NCBI GenBank assembly: GCA_021521415.1 | Contig: JAIQDT010001724.1 | Coordinates: 62,001 to 126,000 of the forward strand | Reading direction: 5' to 3' | Source: Bidens hawaiensis | Lineage: Eukaryota; Streptophyta; Magnoliopsida; Asterales; Asteraceae | Length of the DNA stretch: 64,000 bases | Shown: positions 11,000-21,793 of the stretch, piece after piece | Position numbering within the stretch: position 1 is the first letter of the stretch | Layout of the letters: the number at the start of each line of letters is the position of its first letter | Made by a program: the position numbers and the translations under genes | The notes under the pieces: model-generated | What the model was told of the DNA's origin: nothing | The model's database searches: none | Seen by the model: only the letters and a program-made list of their open reading frames with translations

Positions 11000-12376
11000 T
11001 GATTCTTGTTTTGGAATTGAAACTGATTTCTTTGGTGGTTATTGTTGATTTGAAACTGTCTTGGCTGGTTGCATTCTCTTGCAAAATGTCCCAATTATGT
11101 TATTTGGCCCAAACACCAATGACCTGCCAGTTCGACTATATAGTTTTTTACTTCTCACAACTAGCATTGCAGCCTGCGAATTCAGATCCATATCTTCCAA
11201 ATCATCTGCATCAATATGCTCAAGGTCTTCTTTAAAAACACTTGTATGAATCAAATTATTGTCAACAAATGCATTATAAAATTTAGTGAACATAATGAAA
11301 AGAGCTTGATACTCATTTCCATGATTCACATTTCCAGTAACATAGGGTGCTTAGCCACTAGCCATTGATGACGTATCACTATCATCTATCAATTGAACAT
11401 TGAATCTTGACTATCCTTCATCAGCATCTATTTGTTCAAGGTCCTCTTGAACCACACTGGTATGAATCAGATTCTTAGAAACAAAGGCATTATAGGATTC
11501 AGTAACGATTGAAAATAGAGCTTGATACTAATTTCTTTGGTTAATATTTCCACCACCAAAAGGAGCATGTCCACTGGCCATAGAATATGTATCATAGTCA
11601 TCTATCAATTGGACATTAAACCTGGATGGTCCACCTTGAGTGTTTGCATTGCCAGCAACAAAACCCCTTGGTGTGTCACCACCATATTCACTTGGCTCTT
11701 CTATGATGGGAATTTGTTGTTGATTTTTTATGGACAGATTTCCCATGGGTGCTATAAGTGCATTTGTCACCTGAAAACTATGTCTGTCTTCTTTGATCAT
11801 GTTGTTTTCTATCATCTCATGTTCAACTACTTGTAAAAAAGCAGATGACATCATCTAGCTTCAATTGAGGTAAACTCACCTTCTCTTTAATGAATTTTCT
11901 AGCAGTGTACCATTCACCTGAATGAGATGACAATAACTTTTTGGTCAAATCGAAATCAGTGATTGCCAGATCAGTTGTTCTGATTTTATTCAAAATTTCC
12001 ACGAATCTCTACAACACATACCTCAGTTTTTCACCTTTTCAAAACTTGAATCAGAAAAATCTGATTTCAAACGATCCTTCTTAATGTTCTTCAACTCAGT
12101 GCGATGAGCCACACTGCTCAAGATTTCCCATGATAGACTCAGCTTCAACATTGCTAATGCTCTGTCGTCTTTCTTTTTCATTCTACTTTCAAGAGTTTGA
12201 TTGTTTCTTGTTCCATCCGGTACATAAGGCCCATTCTTAATAGAGTTCCACATCTTAGCATCGTTGTAACACATTGTAGCTTCGAATAGCACCTTCCATT
12301 TGATGTAATTTTCCTATCCATACAGCCTAGGAATCTTGTTAGTAGAAATATCTTGCTCATCCATTGATCCAAACAT
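11000..12376 (-). pseudogene. Gag of S1, degenerate
   Basis: The start is chosen at the ATG at 12376, which gives MFGSMDEQDISTNKIPRLYG; a similar start occurs in S4 at 44652. The pieces are 12292-12023 (ATMCYNDAKMWNSIKNGPYV, ELKNIKKDRLKSDF), 11854-11528, and 11329-11039 (DADDLEDMDLNSQAAMLVVR). The last is the conserved region just before the zinc knuckle. The knuckle is scrambled near 11060-11100. A partial duplication of the QLIDDSDT-type segment lies at about 11370-11620. Stops and frameshifts exclude function. Confidence 0.65.
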
Positions 12377-12701
12377 CTTTTTGGTATTTTTAGAAAATTT
12401 TAAAACTTAACAAACTCAAATGAAAAACTTAACAAGTTTTAAAAATAATCAGATCTGTGGACCAAATCTCATATCTGATAGATTTGGATGGATAATAACA
12501 AGATCTTTAACAAAAGGGTAAGAACTTTAATAAATCTTAGTAAGAAACACTTTTAAACCTCAAAAATATTTTAGATATGAGAAAAAAGAAAAACAGGGCA
12601 GCTGACGTCACAAACCAATGTAACAGTTGTCAGCTGACGTCACTCTTCATCTTCAAAATCAGCAATATTCAGCAACAGTTCTTCACAAAAATAGTAGAAA
12701 T
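12377..12701 (-). other. Leader between PBS and gag of S1
   Basis: AT-rich, with no open frame. It is homologous to the leaders at 44320-44651 (S4) and 55841-56121 (S6), including the GCTGACGTCA words that occur in all three. By position it should hold the packaging and dimerisation signals, but none can be identified by eye. Confidence 0.55.
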
Positions 12702-12715
12702 CAGCTCTGATACAA
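12702..12715 (-). promoter_or_regulatory. Primer-binding site of S1
   Basis: Reads TTGTATCAGAGCTG on the minus strand, two bases inside the LTR edge. It corresponds to the initiator-Met-tRNA site (TGGTATCAGAGC) with a changed base near its start. It primes minus-strand DNA synthesis. Confidence 0.75.
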
Positions 12716-12717
12716 CT

Positions 12718-13748
12718 TGTCGGTCCCATATAGCTCACTCAATAACTCAATCGCTCACGGTCGTAACCCACACTTACGTGTTGAAAAGAAAGCTACGATA
12801 TACTATTTTTGCGAAAAGAACAAACGAATACTAAAGGAGGAATCAATAATACTCTTAGTGTTGCTTAACAGACAATAAAGTAACAAACACACAAAGTAAC
12901 TCAAAATATTTCCAAATATTTTGTGAAGGATACAATGAAAATTAGTTAGGGTTTCTAGTTGGAATGCTTGGATTTATGGCATCTTTTCATAGAGGAGTGA
13001 GATAGTCGTCAAATCACAATATTCGCTCAGTCTATTCAGGTGTGTAAAGGTCTTTCATAGGCGTGCCCTAAGTTATTCATTATATAGGCTTGCCCTAACA
13101 CCTGAAATTCCCGTTTTAGAAACCCTAATGATTGAAACATAATAAAAAAACATATTAAAAAATATTCTAAGTGTAAACTTGTCTGGTAACCATTAAGTGT
13201 GCAGGGGAACAGTTCTATGGGCAAGCTTTACTTAGAATATTTTCTTTGTAAAATATTCATCTACCAGACTTCTATGAGCAAACTTTTTCTTCAGAGATCC
13301 CTTCAACCCTTTGTTAACTTAACTTATTTGAACCAACCCAAGTGTGCTAGTAACACTGTAGCTAGCTCAAATTTGAACCTTGCTCGTAATAAGTCCTTAA
13401 GTAAATTCTTTATCAACTTCCTTCAAGCTTGTTGGGACCACTGTTTATTATGAATAAACCTTGCTAGATCTTCCAAAAGACTTGGTTTTAGCTTGTTTTA
13501 GTCATGAGTTTGCTATGAAACAAACCTTGATTGACTATGAAGAAAAACCTTACTTGACAAAGTGAACCTTGCTAGTTCTATCACTTAAGAGGAATTCCAT
13601 AAGATAACTTTGCTGGGATAGCAAAATACCTTGCTAGACTTAGTATAAGCTTGCTGGAAGGTATGAGTTTGCTCGGTTTCCATACTTAGCCATTTTTAGA
13701 GAGGTTGAGAAGATTCCAATCTTGCTTAGGTCTTGTCTCATCCCAACA
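12718..13748 (-). repeat. 5' LTR of S1
   Basis: Plus-strand edges are TGTCGGTCCC and CATCCCAACA, about 1,031 bp. Read on the minus strand it is TGTTGGGATG to GGACCGACA, as in S0 and S4. A minus-strand TATATAA box lies near 13080-13087 by the conserved leader motif. The internal region follows on the minus strand with the PBS. The sequence beyond 13748 is plus-strand SIRE linker, so this edge marks the insertion point in S2. Confidence 0.85.
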
Positions 13749-14295
13749 TAACTTTTGGTTTCTTTAGTGATTCCGAGAAAGGTTGCCTATTTGATGAACT
13801 ATACTTGATTATTTAACTTGTGATTTAGTTCTCGAACAATCTTGTATATTCGAGTAAACTTCCTTCATTTTAATCCGCTTAGTTTATTCTTAATAACTTT
13901 AAAATACATGAGCATGCTCTGGGTTTGAGCAAGCTTTTGTAAATATACTCTATCTAGTATGCTTTATACTGGTAATATTAAAATTGAGTTTTTAGCAGTG
14001 TTCATGCATAAAATGACGAGATTCATTTAAAACCCACTTTCAAATTTGCAAAAGGTACACAATAAAAGGGAGACTTAGAAAAAATTTTCATTTAACCTTT
14101 TTCCCTCTTTCCTAAATGAATTATTTCCCATTTTCTCGTTACCTAGAATACCAATCATCTACTCCTAATCCCAAGAGGAATTTGTCACCCAACTAAATCC
14201 GACTTGATAAGCTTCAACTGAATGTTTTCCGACACTCATTGTACGGATTTAGGGCTTTAATTTCATTTTCACTAACATCTCTGTTTCATGTGTAG
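13749..14295 (+). other. Linker of SIRE-like copy S2 (ORF3-proximal part)
   Basis: Homologous to 52990-53550 of S5. Both share GATTCCGAG, AGGNTGCCTATTTGAT, TTGTATATTCGAGTAA and the ACTCATT-TTTAGGGCTTTAATTTCAT run before the candidate intron. It is the part of S2 immediately right of the S1 insertion. Confidence 0.7.
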
Positions 14296-14433
14296 GTTAT
14301 CAATTTGTCGAAGAACATGTTCTTTAAGAATAATTATCATTTATTCTTCAATATATGACCTATTACATGATGAAGTTGTGAACTTTAATGACTAATCTTC
14401 ACTTTAAATGTGTTTTTGTCTATGATTGTGCAG
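14296..14433 (+). other. Candidate intron before ORF3 of S2
   Basis: 138 nt, from GTTATC after TGTAG to TGATTGTGCAG just before ATATGG. TGACTAAT, a good branch-site match, lies about 40 nt before the acceptor. Length and signals match S5 exactly and S1 to within one base. Confidence 0.45.
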
Positions 14434-14435
14434 AT

Positions 14436-14905
14436 ATGGAATACCCATTTGAGAAGATGCACAACATGTGCGCTCTTCTCTAGGTCACTGATGACAATAG
14501 ACCAATTGAGTTGATGATAAGATGGATGCAGCGGTCAAATCTCCGTTTCTGGTTGACCAAAAGCCCGATTATATACAGAATTCACCAACTTGATTTCTGT
14601 AACTGTGCTGAGTTGGAGGACGATATAAATGGTAGGCGGATAGAGGCTACCATTGTTGGGCATGATCTAATAATTAATGAACATTTGATTAGAGCAATCT
14701 TGCAATTGAATGATAAAGTTGATGCCCATTCATTTCTCTGCCAATCGACTGATGAGGATATTTCAAGAAACAACAGGATATAAAGGAGATGTCCATGAGG
14801 GGCAGTTCAAGAAAGGCATGTTTTCGAATGTATACAGATTTTTAATTTATCATATCATATAGGTATTCACACCAAGAAGAGGAAGCTGGACTCTCATGAG
14901 CAGAG
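14436..14905 (+). pseudogene. ORF3 of S2, 5' part
   Basis: The ATG at 14436 gives MEYPFEKMHNMCALL and then an in-frame TAG at 14481-14483. The frame continues with VTDDNRPIELMIRWM, IIYRIHQLDFCN, IEATIVGHDLIINEHLIRA and LQLNDKVDAHSF, before a one-base frame break near 14745. S5 has the same TAG at the same codon. The Angela-like element cuts it at 14905, just after a CAGAG target site, and it resumes at 22765. Confidence 0.6.
14901..14905. repeat. Target-site duplication of the Angela-like element, left copy
   Basis: CAGAG directly before TGTTGGG. The same five bases follow the other LTR at 22765-22769. Together with the continuity of ORF3 across the two sides, this fixes both ends of the element. 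Confidence 0.88.
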
Positions 14906-15800
14906 TGTTGGGTTTTAAAAAGATTATCAAAGTCCATATAACCCATTATATGTAAAAACGCAGCGGATTAAAGTTTTAAATCTTGTTAGTTTGTTCCTAT
15001 TAAAACCGTTTTAAAGATAAAACTGAAAACCGGATCCCAAAATGGACATGCATGCTATCAAAACTCAAAGATAAGAAAATGTAAAAGGAACATTCACTAT
15101 TGAATTTAAATCTCCCTTTAAAGTATGGAAACTTGAAGATTGATGATGTTCTTGTGAATGCAAGCCTTCTAAACAAGAGAGCCTCAAGCTAGTATACCCC
15201 AAGCCACCAACAAGACACCACTTTAGCTAGGTTATGTACTTGATGATGAAACCTTCATTGTTCTTGTTCTTGGACGATTTTAGAGAAGAAGAAGAAGTAG
15301 AACTCTTGCAAATCTTGAGAGAATAGAGAGAGTTTTTCCTTGGATCACTTTTCAACAAGGAACAAGAATGCATGTCATATAATTGGGTGACCTCTTACAC
15401 ATTAAAGGGGGGGGGGGCATATGAGGTGCGGTACACACCCACATGCAATTCAAATTTTGTTACACAAACTACATATTTGTTACTTGTAACATAATGCTAC
15501 ATGTTACAAGGTTTATGCAACATATATATAACTCTCTTAGATGTTATTTAACCAATTAAATAACACCATTAATTAATCTCTCTAAAATAAATTATCCATG
15601 TAATTCATTATTCTTTCAAGTGCAATTGTTTTAGAAACCAATTCCCAAAATCAAGTGTTAATATTTATTTACTATGATCACATCATTTAAACAAATATCT
15701 ATGGTGTTCGTCTAGCTTGTTATTGGGTATGTCCCGACTTGGATCATAACACACTAGCCACATCAATACTGTATGTGTCTTGGGCAGACCGAGTCCTACA
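14906..15800 (-). repeat. 3' LTR of the Angela-like element (left side)
   Basis: 895 bp, plus-strand edges TGTTGGG and GTCCTACA. It contains only a very short GAAGAAGAAGAAG tract, whereas the other LTR has about 80 bp of GAA repeats, which accounts for the 76-bp length difference. Confidence 0.87.
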
Positions 15801-15815
15801 ATATCCCACTTGGGC
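15801..15815 (-). promoter_or_regulatory. Polypurine tract of the Angela-like element
   Basis: On the minus strand it reads CAAGTGGGATAT immediately before the LTR start TGTAGGAC. It primes plus-strand DNA synthesis. Confidence 0.65.
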
Positions 15816-16550
15816 AGACCGCCTAACTACGGTTCACTACCCCTAATACGTACGAAGAAGTGCCATTCAATAAAATCATCCCCTTCAAGTCCCTTACTTG
15901 AAATGATTTAGGTAAATTAATCATTTATCCCTTTTTCACATATGTCATGTCAAATTCAGAGGTATAGAGTGATCATTCCCTGTTGATTTAACTTAGCTGG
16001 TCTTAGACATCTCACACTCAACGAATAAGAGGGACCAATCCCTTCTTGACTACATACGTCTCTCACAATCACCTTGTACTACACTTGAGCCTAGATTTAT
16101 GTACTGTCATTTTTCAGAACAGAGAAGAACTAAGTCAAAGTATAATATTTGGTGAAAATCAAGACCCAATATGTATCTCAGGTCAGAGGATACTATGATA
16201 TTCACCTTTTACTCAAATTTTACTTATGATCAATAACAAAGATTCCATGTAGTAATATTTGAGAGCTGGTTAATCCAATATTTGTACCCCACAAATATCT
16301 ATGAACCATGGTAGCAATCCTTTCTCTATATTTTTATACCTTATGAATATCCACCAATCCAAGTTCATAATAGTCTTACTTTCATACCTTTTCCCACAAA
16401 TATGACCGACTACAGACATATACAATAATTAACTTATTCACTGATATAAACATGCTAAAATGGAACATAACTCAAAATGTCATAATCATAAACCATAATC
16501 ATGTTAATGAGTAAAACTACAATTGTTCCGATATCCAAATAGAAATTAGA
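15816..16550 (-). other. 3' untranslated region of the Angela-like element
   Basis: About 730 bp between the end of the RNase H frame and the PPT. It is AT-rich with no frame, and I see no gene in it. Confidence 0.6.
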
Positions 16551-18239
16551 TCAAATCCAATCACTAGAATACCGAAGTACTAAGGCACAAGTGTGACCTT
16601 CATGCGTTTGCCTTTCAAGGAGCTTCATGAGTGGATCCGCAATGTTTTGATCAGTGTGAACTTTGCGAATACATATTTTTCCCTTCTCAACTTCATCCCT
16701 TATGTAGTTGAACCTCCGCTCAATGTCCCTTTTCTTTTGATATGCACAAGGTTCTTTGATTTGAGCAATCGCACCCTCGTTGTCACAAAAGATCTCTGGA
16801 GGGTCCTGAATGGTACGGACCACCCCTAGGTCGGAAATGAACTTCTTTATTCACGCAGCTTCTTGTGATGACAATGAGGCAACAATGTGTTCAGATTCAG
16901 TGGCGGACAACGCTACCACATCTTGCTTCGAGCTCTTCCAATAGACTGCCCCACCATTCATGACGAAAACATATCCCGATTGTGATCGAGAATCATCTCG
17001 ATCGGTTTGGAAGCTAGCATCCGGGTAACCTTTTACAACGAGCTCTTCCTCACCAGATCCGTATATTAGGAACATATCCTTAGTCCGTCTAAGGTATTTC
17101 AAAATACTCTTAACAGCCATCCAATGACTATGTCCAAGATTCTGTTGGTATCTACTCGTCATGCTTAAAGCGCATGACACGTCCGGTGTAGTGCATATTA
17201 TTGCGTACATGATGGATCCTGTCGCTAACGCATAAGTGATTCCTTTCATCCTTTCTAGCTCATCATTTGAGCTTGGACACTGAGACGTACTCAATATTGT
17301 TCGTCTTTGAATAGGTACTAGACCTTTCTTAGAGTTTTCCATCTTGAACCTCTTCAAGATTTTATCAATGTATGCACTTTGGTTCAAACCTATCAACCGC
17401 CTTGATCTATCTCTATGGATCTTTATACCCAGAATATAGGCGGCCTCACCAAGCTCTTTGATGGAAAAACAACTTCCAAGCCATTTTTTAACTCCTACCA
17501 TGGTTGGTATGTCATTTCCAAATAGTATTACATCATCAACATACAATACTAAAAATATAATGATGCACCCACTAGCTTTCTTATAAACACAAGCCTCATA
17601 AGCGTTTTTGATGAATCCAGATTTCTTGATCTCTTCATCAAAACGGTGATTCCAGCTTCCAGATGCTTGCTTCAATCCATAGATTGTTTTCTTTAACTTG
17701 CATACTTTATTAGGATGTTGTGGATCAACAAAACCTTCGGGCTGAACCATATAGACATCTTCTTCAAGATGTCCATTTAGGAAAGCGATTTGGATATCCA
17801 TTTGCCAAATCTCATAGTCATAGTATGCGGCTATGGCAAACAATATCCTAATAGACTTTAGCATTGCCACAGGCGAGAAGGTCTCATCATAATCAATCCA
17901 TTGAGTTTGAGTGAAACCTTTTGCTACAAGTCTTGCTTTATAAGCATCCAAGTTTCCATGCATATCGGTTTTCTTCTTGAAAACCCACTTACTTCCAACC
18001 GGTTTGGAGTTAGGTGGTGGTACAAGCAAATCCCATACTTGGTTGCCATGCATGGATTGCATCTCAGCGTTCATGGCTTCAAGCCATTTTCCACGATCGG
18101 ATTGTGACATTGCATCACGGTATGTGGTGGGTTCATTCGAATCTACCACATAGCATCCATCCATGAAAAATCCATATCTTTCAGGTGGATGACTAGTTCT
18201 ACCGGATTTGCGAACGTTTTGTGTGTCTTGATCAACCAT
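16551..18239 (-). pseudogene. RT and RNase H of the Angela-like element
   Basis: The frame from 18239 runs 462 codons to a TGA at 16851-16853, and the same frame continues to 16551. Visible motifs: HPPERYGFFMDG before RT; VGSKWVFKKKTDMHGNLD, KARLVAKGFTQT and DETFSPVAMLKSIR in the fingers; AFLNGHLEEDVYM; the catalytic LVLYVDDVILFGND; then IDKILKRFKM. RNase H shows VKGYPDASFQTD (the catalytic Asp is retained in DAS), SRSQSGYVFVMNGGAVYW and ALSATESEH. After the TGA come CDNEGAIAQ and HTDQNIADPLMK. The TGA replaces the Trp codon of the usual EAAWIKKF stretch, a single G-to-A change. It is the best preserved copia RT in the window. Confidence 0.85.
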
Positions 18240-19163
18240 TTAATCATTCTCAACAACCTTGTTGATTGCTAGTGTCAACCAAACATGTATCGTCTTGTGG
18301 TTCTCGATCCTCCTCGAGTTCCACCGTTCTACTAGTTCCTTCCATAAGGAACTTAGTTTCCAAGAACTCGGCCTTACGAGTAATAAATACTTTTTGCTCA
18401 GTTGGGTTGTAGAAATATTATCCCACAGAGTCTTTGGGATATCCTACAAAGATACACTTAGTGGACCGACTCTTTAATTTGTTTAGGGTGTTGTGCTTAA
18501 CATAATGGTTTTATTAAGTTGATTTTGTACTACATTTTGGAAGACCTTGAACATTTCAAAGGCTTCAAGTTTGTTTCAAAGAAAGTAAACATACCCATAG
18601 CGATTATAATCGTCGATGAAGGTGATGAAGTATTTTTCACCATTCCTTGTCACTGTTCTAAAAGGACCACATACATCCGAATGTATGATACCTAATAGGT
18701 TTTTTTGCGCTATCGTTAGTTCCACTAAAGGGTTTCTTGGTCATGTTACCTTGTAAGCAAGATTCACAATTATCAAATGAATCATCTTCATTTGATTCCA
18801 AAAGACCATTCTTTTGAAGTGTATGTATGCGTCCGTTGTTTATGTGACCAAGTCGACAATGCCAAAGATATGTTTTACTCAAATCCATTTTGAGTTTCTT
18901 GGTGTTTGATTGGTACAACGAGATATTAAAAGATGTGTTATCATGAATCAATTCATAAATGCCATTGTAAGGTAAAGCTTTAAAACAAAAGATATCATTC
19001 ATAAAAACATTAATAGCATTGTCCACAAATTTAAAATCATAACCATATTTTCTTAAACAAGAAACAGAGATAATGTTCCTAGTAAAACTTGGAGCATACA
19101 AAACATTATTCAAAATAACTTCCAAACCATTTGGATATTTTAAAACAAAATCTCCTTAAGCTT
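18240..19163 (-). pseudogene. Integrase of the Angela-like element, catalytic core deleted
   Basis: The zinc-binding part is present at 19125-18658 (LWHCRLGHIN, NCESCLQGNM). A frameshift follows at the segment encoding HSDVCGPFRT, where the first catalytic Asp would be. The text then runs only to about VVQNQLNKTIM (near 18500) before jumping to the post-core region (KCIFVGYPKD-like, in another frame, near 18440). The second Asp and the Glu of the DDE triad are therefore missing. It cannot integrate DNA. Confidence 0.75.
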
Positions 19164-19547
19164 CTACTTAGACTTGTGCTCCATTGCCCATGTACAGACT
19201 TGTATTCTTTTCCTCAAAACCTTATTTCTTTTGAACCCCTGCAACAAATTGCAAATATGAGTTCTACATCCGGTAGCCAATACCCATGTGTTATTATAAA
19301 TAATATTAAGATCAATATGGATCATGAAAGTTGTACCCGAGGTTTTTCCCACATCCCTCATTGCTTTCAACTCCTTGAGATAGTTTGGAAAATTTCACTT
19401 CCAATGTCCTATATCACCACAACCAACACAAGGGTCCTCGGAGCTAACCGTTAGCCTCTTCTCCTTCGATTTGGATGGTTCTACTTTAGCTTTTCCCTTT
19501 CCCTTTACCTTCACATTGACGGGTCCCTTCACCTTGGTAACTTTTGC
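19164..19547 (-). pseudogene. Zinc knuckle and protease of the Angela-like element
   Basis: The frame at 19370-19164 contains the protease active-site region as WVLATGCRTHICN, where the family has Asp-Thr-Gly; here Asp is Ala. Just before it, out of frame, are the remains of a CCHC knuckle (the CVGCGDIGHWKRN-like stretch near 19410), whose last Cys is changed. Both point to a decayed gag-protease junction. Confidence 0.65.
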
Positions 19548-20324
19548 TTAAGGTTCCAGGTGATGCCTTTTCTTATTGCCACCTTCATTGATCATGAGAA
19601 CCGGTGAAACCTTCTTTCCCATTCCCGTCTCGTCCATTTTGAGCATTCCGTAAAGTTCACCAATGCTCTTGTCCCATTCATTCATGTTATTGTTCATGAC
19701 AAAAGACACAAATCTTTTAGTTAGGCCATTGAGGATCATATCCATGGCCAACTGTTCCATTCATGTTATAGTTCATGACAAAAGACACAAATGTTTTAGT
19801 TAGGCCATTGAGGATCAAATCTGTGGCCAACTGTTTTGAGACGTGACAATTAAGCCATTCGAGACGATCAATGTGGATTTTCATCTTAAGTACATAGGAG
19901 GAGACAGATTGGGTTTCTTCCGTTCGTCATGCATGAAGCGCTCGAACCGTTTCGAAGCGTTCCACCCTCGCTTGTGTAAGGAATATTTCATTAAGTTGGG
20001 TGATAATGTCGTATGCCCCATGATTCTCAAATCCTTTTGAAGCTCGAGAATCATAGTTCCCAACATGATGCAAGAAACATTCTCCGAGTCCTCTTGGTAT
20101 TTAAGTCATTCGTTATAAGCATTATCATCGTCAACGTTAGGTTCATCGGGAATAAGGTCGTCCAACACATAGGTTTTATTTTCTTGCTTGAGAACAATTC
20201 TCAAGTTTCGAAACCAATCCATAAAGTTGTTGTTGTTGAGACGATCCTTTTCAGGTATAGTTCTTAGTGATAGGTGATGGACGGGTGGGATAATTGTGTT
20301 CGGTGGGTTATTGTTTGCGGCCAT
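19548..20324 (-). pseudogene. Gag of the Angela-like element
   Basis: The ATG at 20324 gives MAANNNPPNTIIPPVHHLSL and then LNNNNFMDWFRNLRIVL, a typical copia Gag start. Later pieces are in other frames: MLGTMILELQKDLRIMGH (20066) and MEQLAMDMILNGLTKRFVSF with WDKSIGELYGMLKMDE (19760). A short duplication of the LTKRFVSFVMNNNM coding segment occurs at about 19690-19830. It is not functional. Confidence 0.7.
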
Positions 20325-21778
20325 CTATAAATTTTAACAAAGCTCAATTTTAGTATTTTTGATATCATTAATAAATTTTAATCATTAATACCCTTTAATG
20401 TTTCCAAGACTATTAATGATTAAAATCTAGAACCCAACGTTTCATTCAAATAGTAGTTAGGTAACCTTTATCCTACTATTCAAATTAACAAGGTAGTCAA
20501 CGTTTGACGATTGCAACCCTTTGCAACTTCTAGCTTTATGGGATCGGTTATACATCATATGTTTAATTGGCATGTTCACATGGTTTCCAAATCAAGAAAC
20601 ACACACGTGTGAGTTTACACATACAAGTGGTTAGGTAACCATTATCCCACATCAAGTTCCCAAGTGATTCGAGTGTCGTATTCAAGGATGGTGTTTAACT
20701 TGTTTAAAAATTTTAAAGGGATTTTATGTTTTCTAAATTCTAGTTTTGGAAAACATTTATGTACCTTGCATTTGCATGCATTCAAATGTATGGTGCATTA
20801 GTTTGAAAACCCATTTTCTAATTTCCATTTAATCAAATCCATTCTATTATGAAATCATTAACCCTTTTAATAAAACCAATTTTATTACCTAATGACTTCT
20901 AAGGAATCAATTTTATGCAATTTTGTCGGTCTTGATTTGTCAACCAAACAAGCATAAAATAAACAACCACACAAATATGTTCATAACCAAAGCCGTTTCT
21001 TTGTCAACACTTGTTGACCGAAACAAGTGTGCCAAAATGGTCAAGGGTGAGGGGTATGCAACACACATGGCAAAGAGGAGGTGCACTCCAACTTGATCCC
21101 GCATCCTTATGCTTCAAGTCCATTTCCTTTTGTGTTGTATTTTCTTGCCTTTCTTGGGCTTGCTTAGGTTCCAACCTTAGCTCCTAGCTTCTGGCGTCCA
21201 AATTTAGGCTTTGGTCATTGGGCTTAAATCCCATCTTGGGCTATGAAACCCATATGGGCCCTTTAAAGCCCAAAACCAAAACTCAAACTTTTATGTATCT
21301 TTTTTACAAAATTTGTCCTAATACAATTTTCTAGTAAAAGAAATACCTCTATCCTAATTTATTTATTACAAACCAAATTAAATAAATAAATTACAAACCC
21401 AAATACAAAAAATTACAACCATATCGAATATTGAAGAAAAAAACAACACAACAATACAACCAAAAATCACAAGGGCCAAGGCTCGGTTATTAACATGCAT
21501 GTATCCACAATACACATGCACCAAACCTAAAAGACAAAAGGTTCCCTTTTACCTTGAATTTTCAGCCAAGGTTAATTAAAACTGAAAATCCGGGTTTTAT
21601 CCAAAACAAAATCCCAATCATCCAAATGACATTAGTTTTTCAAGATAACTACATGCATGTATAGTATGATCTTGAAAAACAAAGGGGTAACCATATTCGT
21701 AAAATTTTCGGCCAAAAGTTTAAATACACCAAGAAAGCCGAAAATTTTATATCAAATGAAGCATCCACCCATTTAAGC
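20325..21778 (-). other. Leader of the Angela-like element
   Basis: About 1.45 kb between PBS and gag ATG. It is AT-rich, with no open frame worth naming. A long leader is usual in Angela/BARE elements. Confidence 0.6.
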
Positions 21779-21792
21779 GACTCTTGATACCA
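21779..21792 (-). promoter_or_regulatory. Primer-binding site of the Angela-like element
   Basis: Reads TGGTATCAAGAGTC on the minus strand, one base from the LTR edge. It is an initiator-Met-tRNA type site and sets the element's orientation. Confidence 0.8.
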
Positions 21793-21793
21793 T

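Larger units (their letters stand above)
1146..13748 (-). mobile_element. SIRE/Maximus-like Ty1/copia retrotransposon S1
   Basis: The longest copy of the main family here. Read on the minus strand it has a 5' LTR (13748-12718), PBS (12715-12702), leader, gag (from 12376), protease, integrase, RT and RNase H (ending about 7200), an AT-rich linker of about 2.4 kb, and the third ORF (4678 to about 1286). It is cut at 1146 by S0, so its 3' LTR is not seen. The SIRE assignment rests on RT/RNase H motifs such as MSSMGE, DTHEKM and KGKPDLGIWYPKNHAFDLL and on the post-pol ORF. It sits in the linker of S2, because homologous plus-strand linker resumes at 13749. Frameshifts and the lost protease Asp make it non-functional. 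Confidence 0.82.

Noticed and set aside
15401..15420. G-rich run near 15410 and 22369 as a possible polypurine tract or quadruplex signal
   Set aside because: It lies inside both LTRs of the Angela-like element, far from their edges. The real PPT is at 15801-15815.
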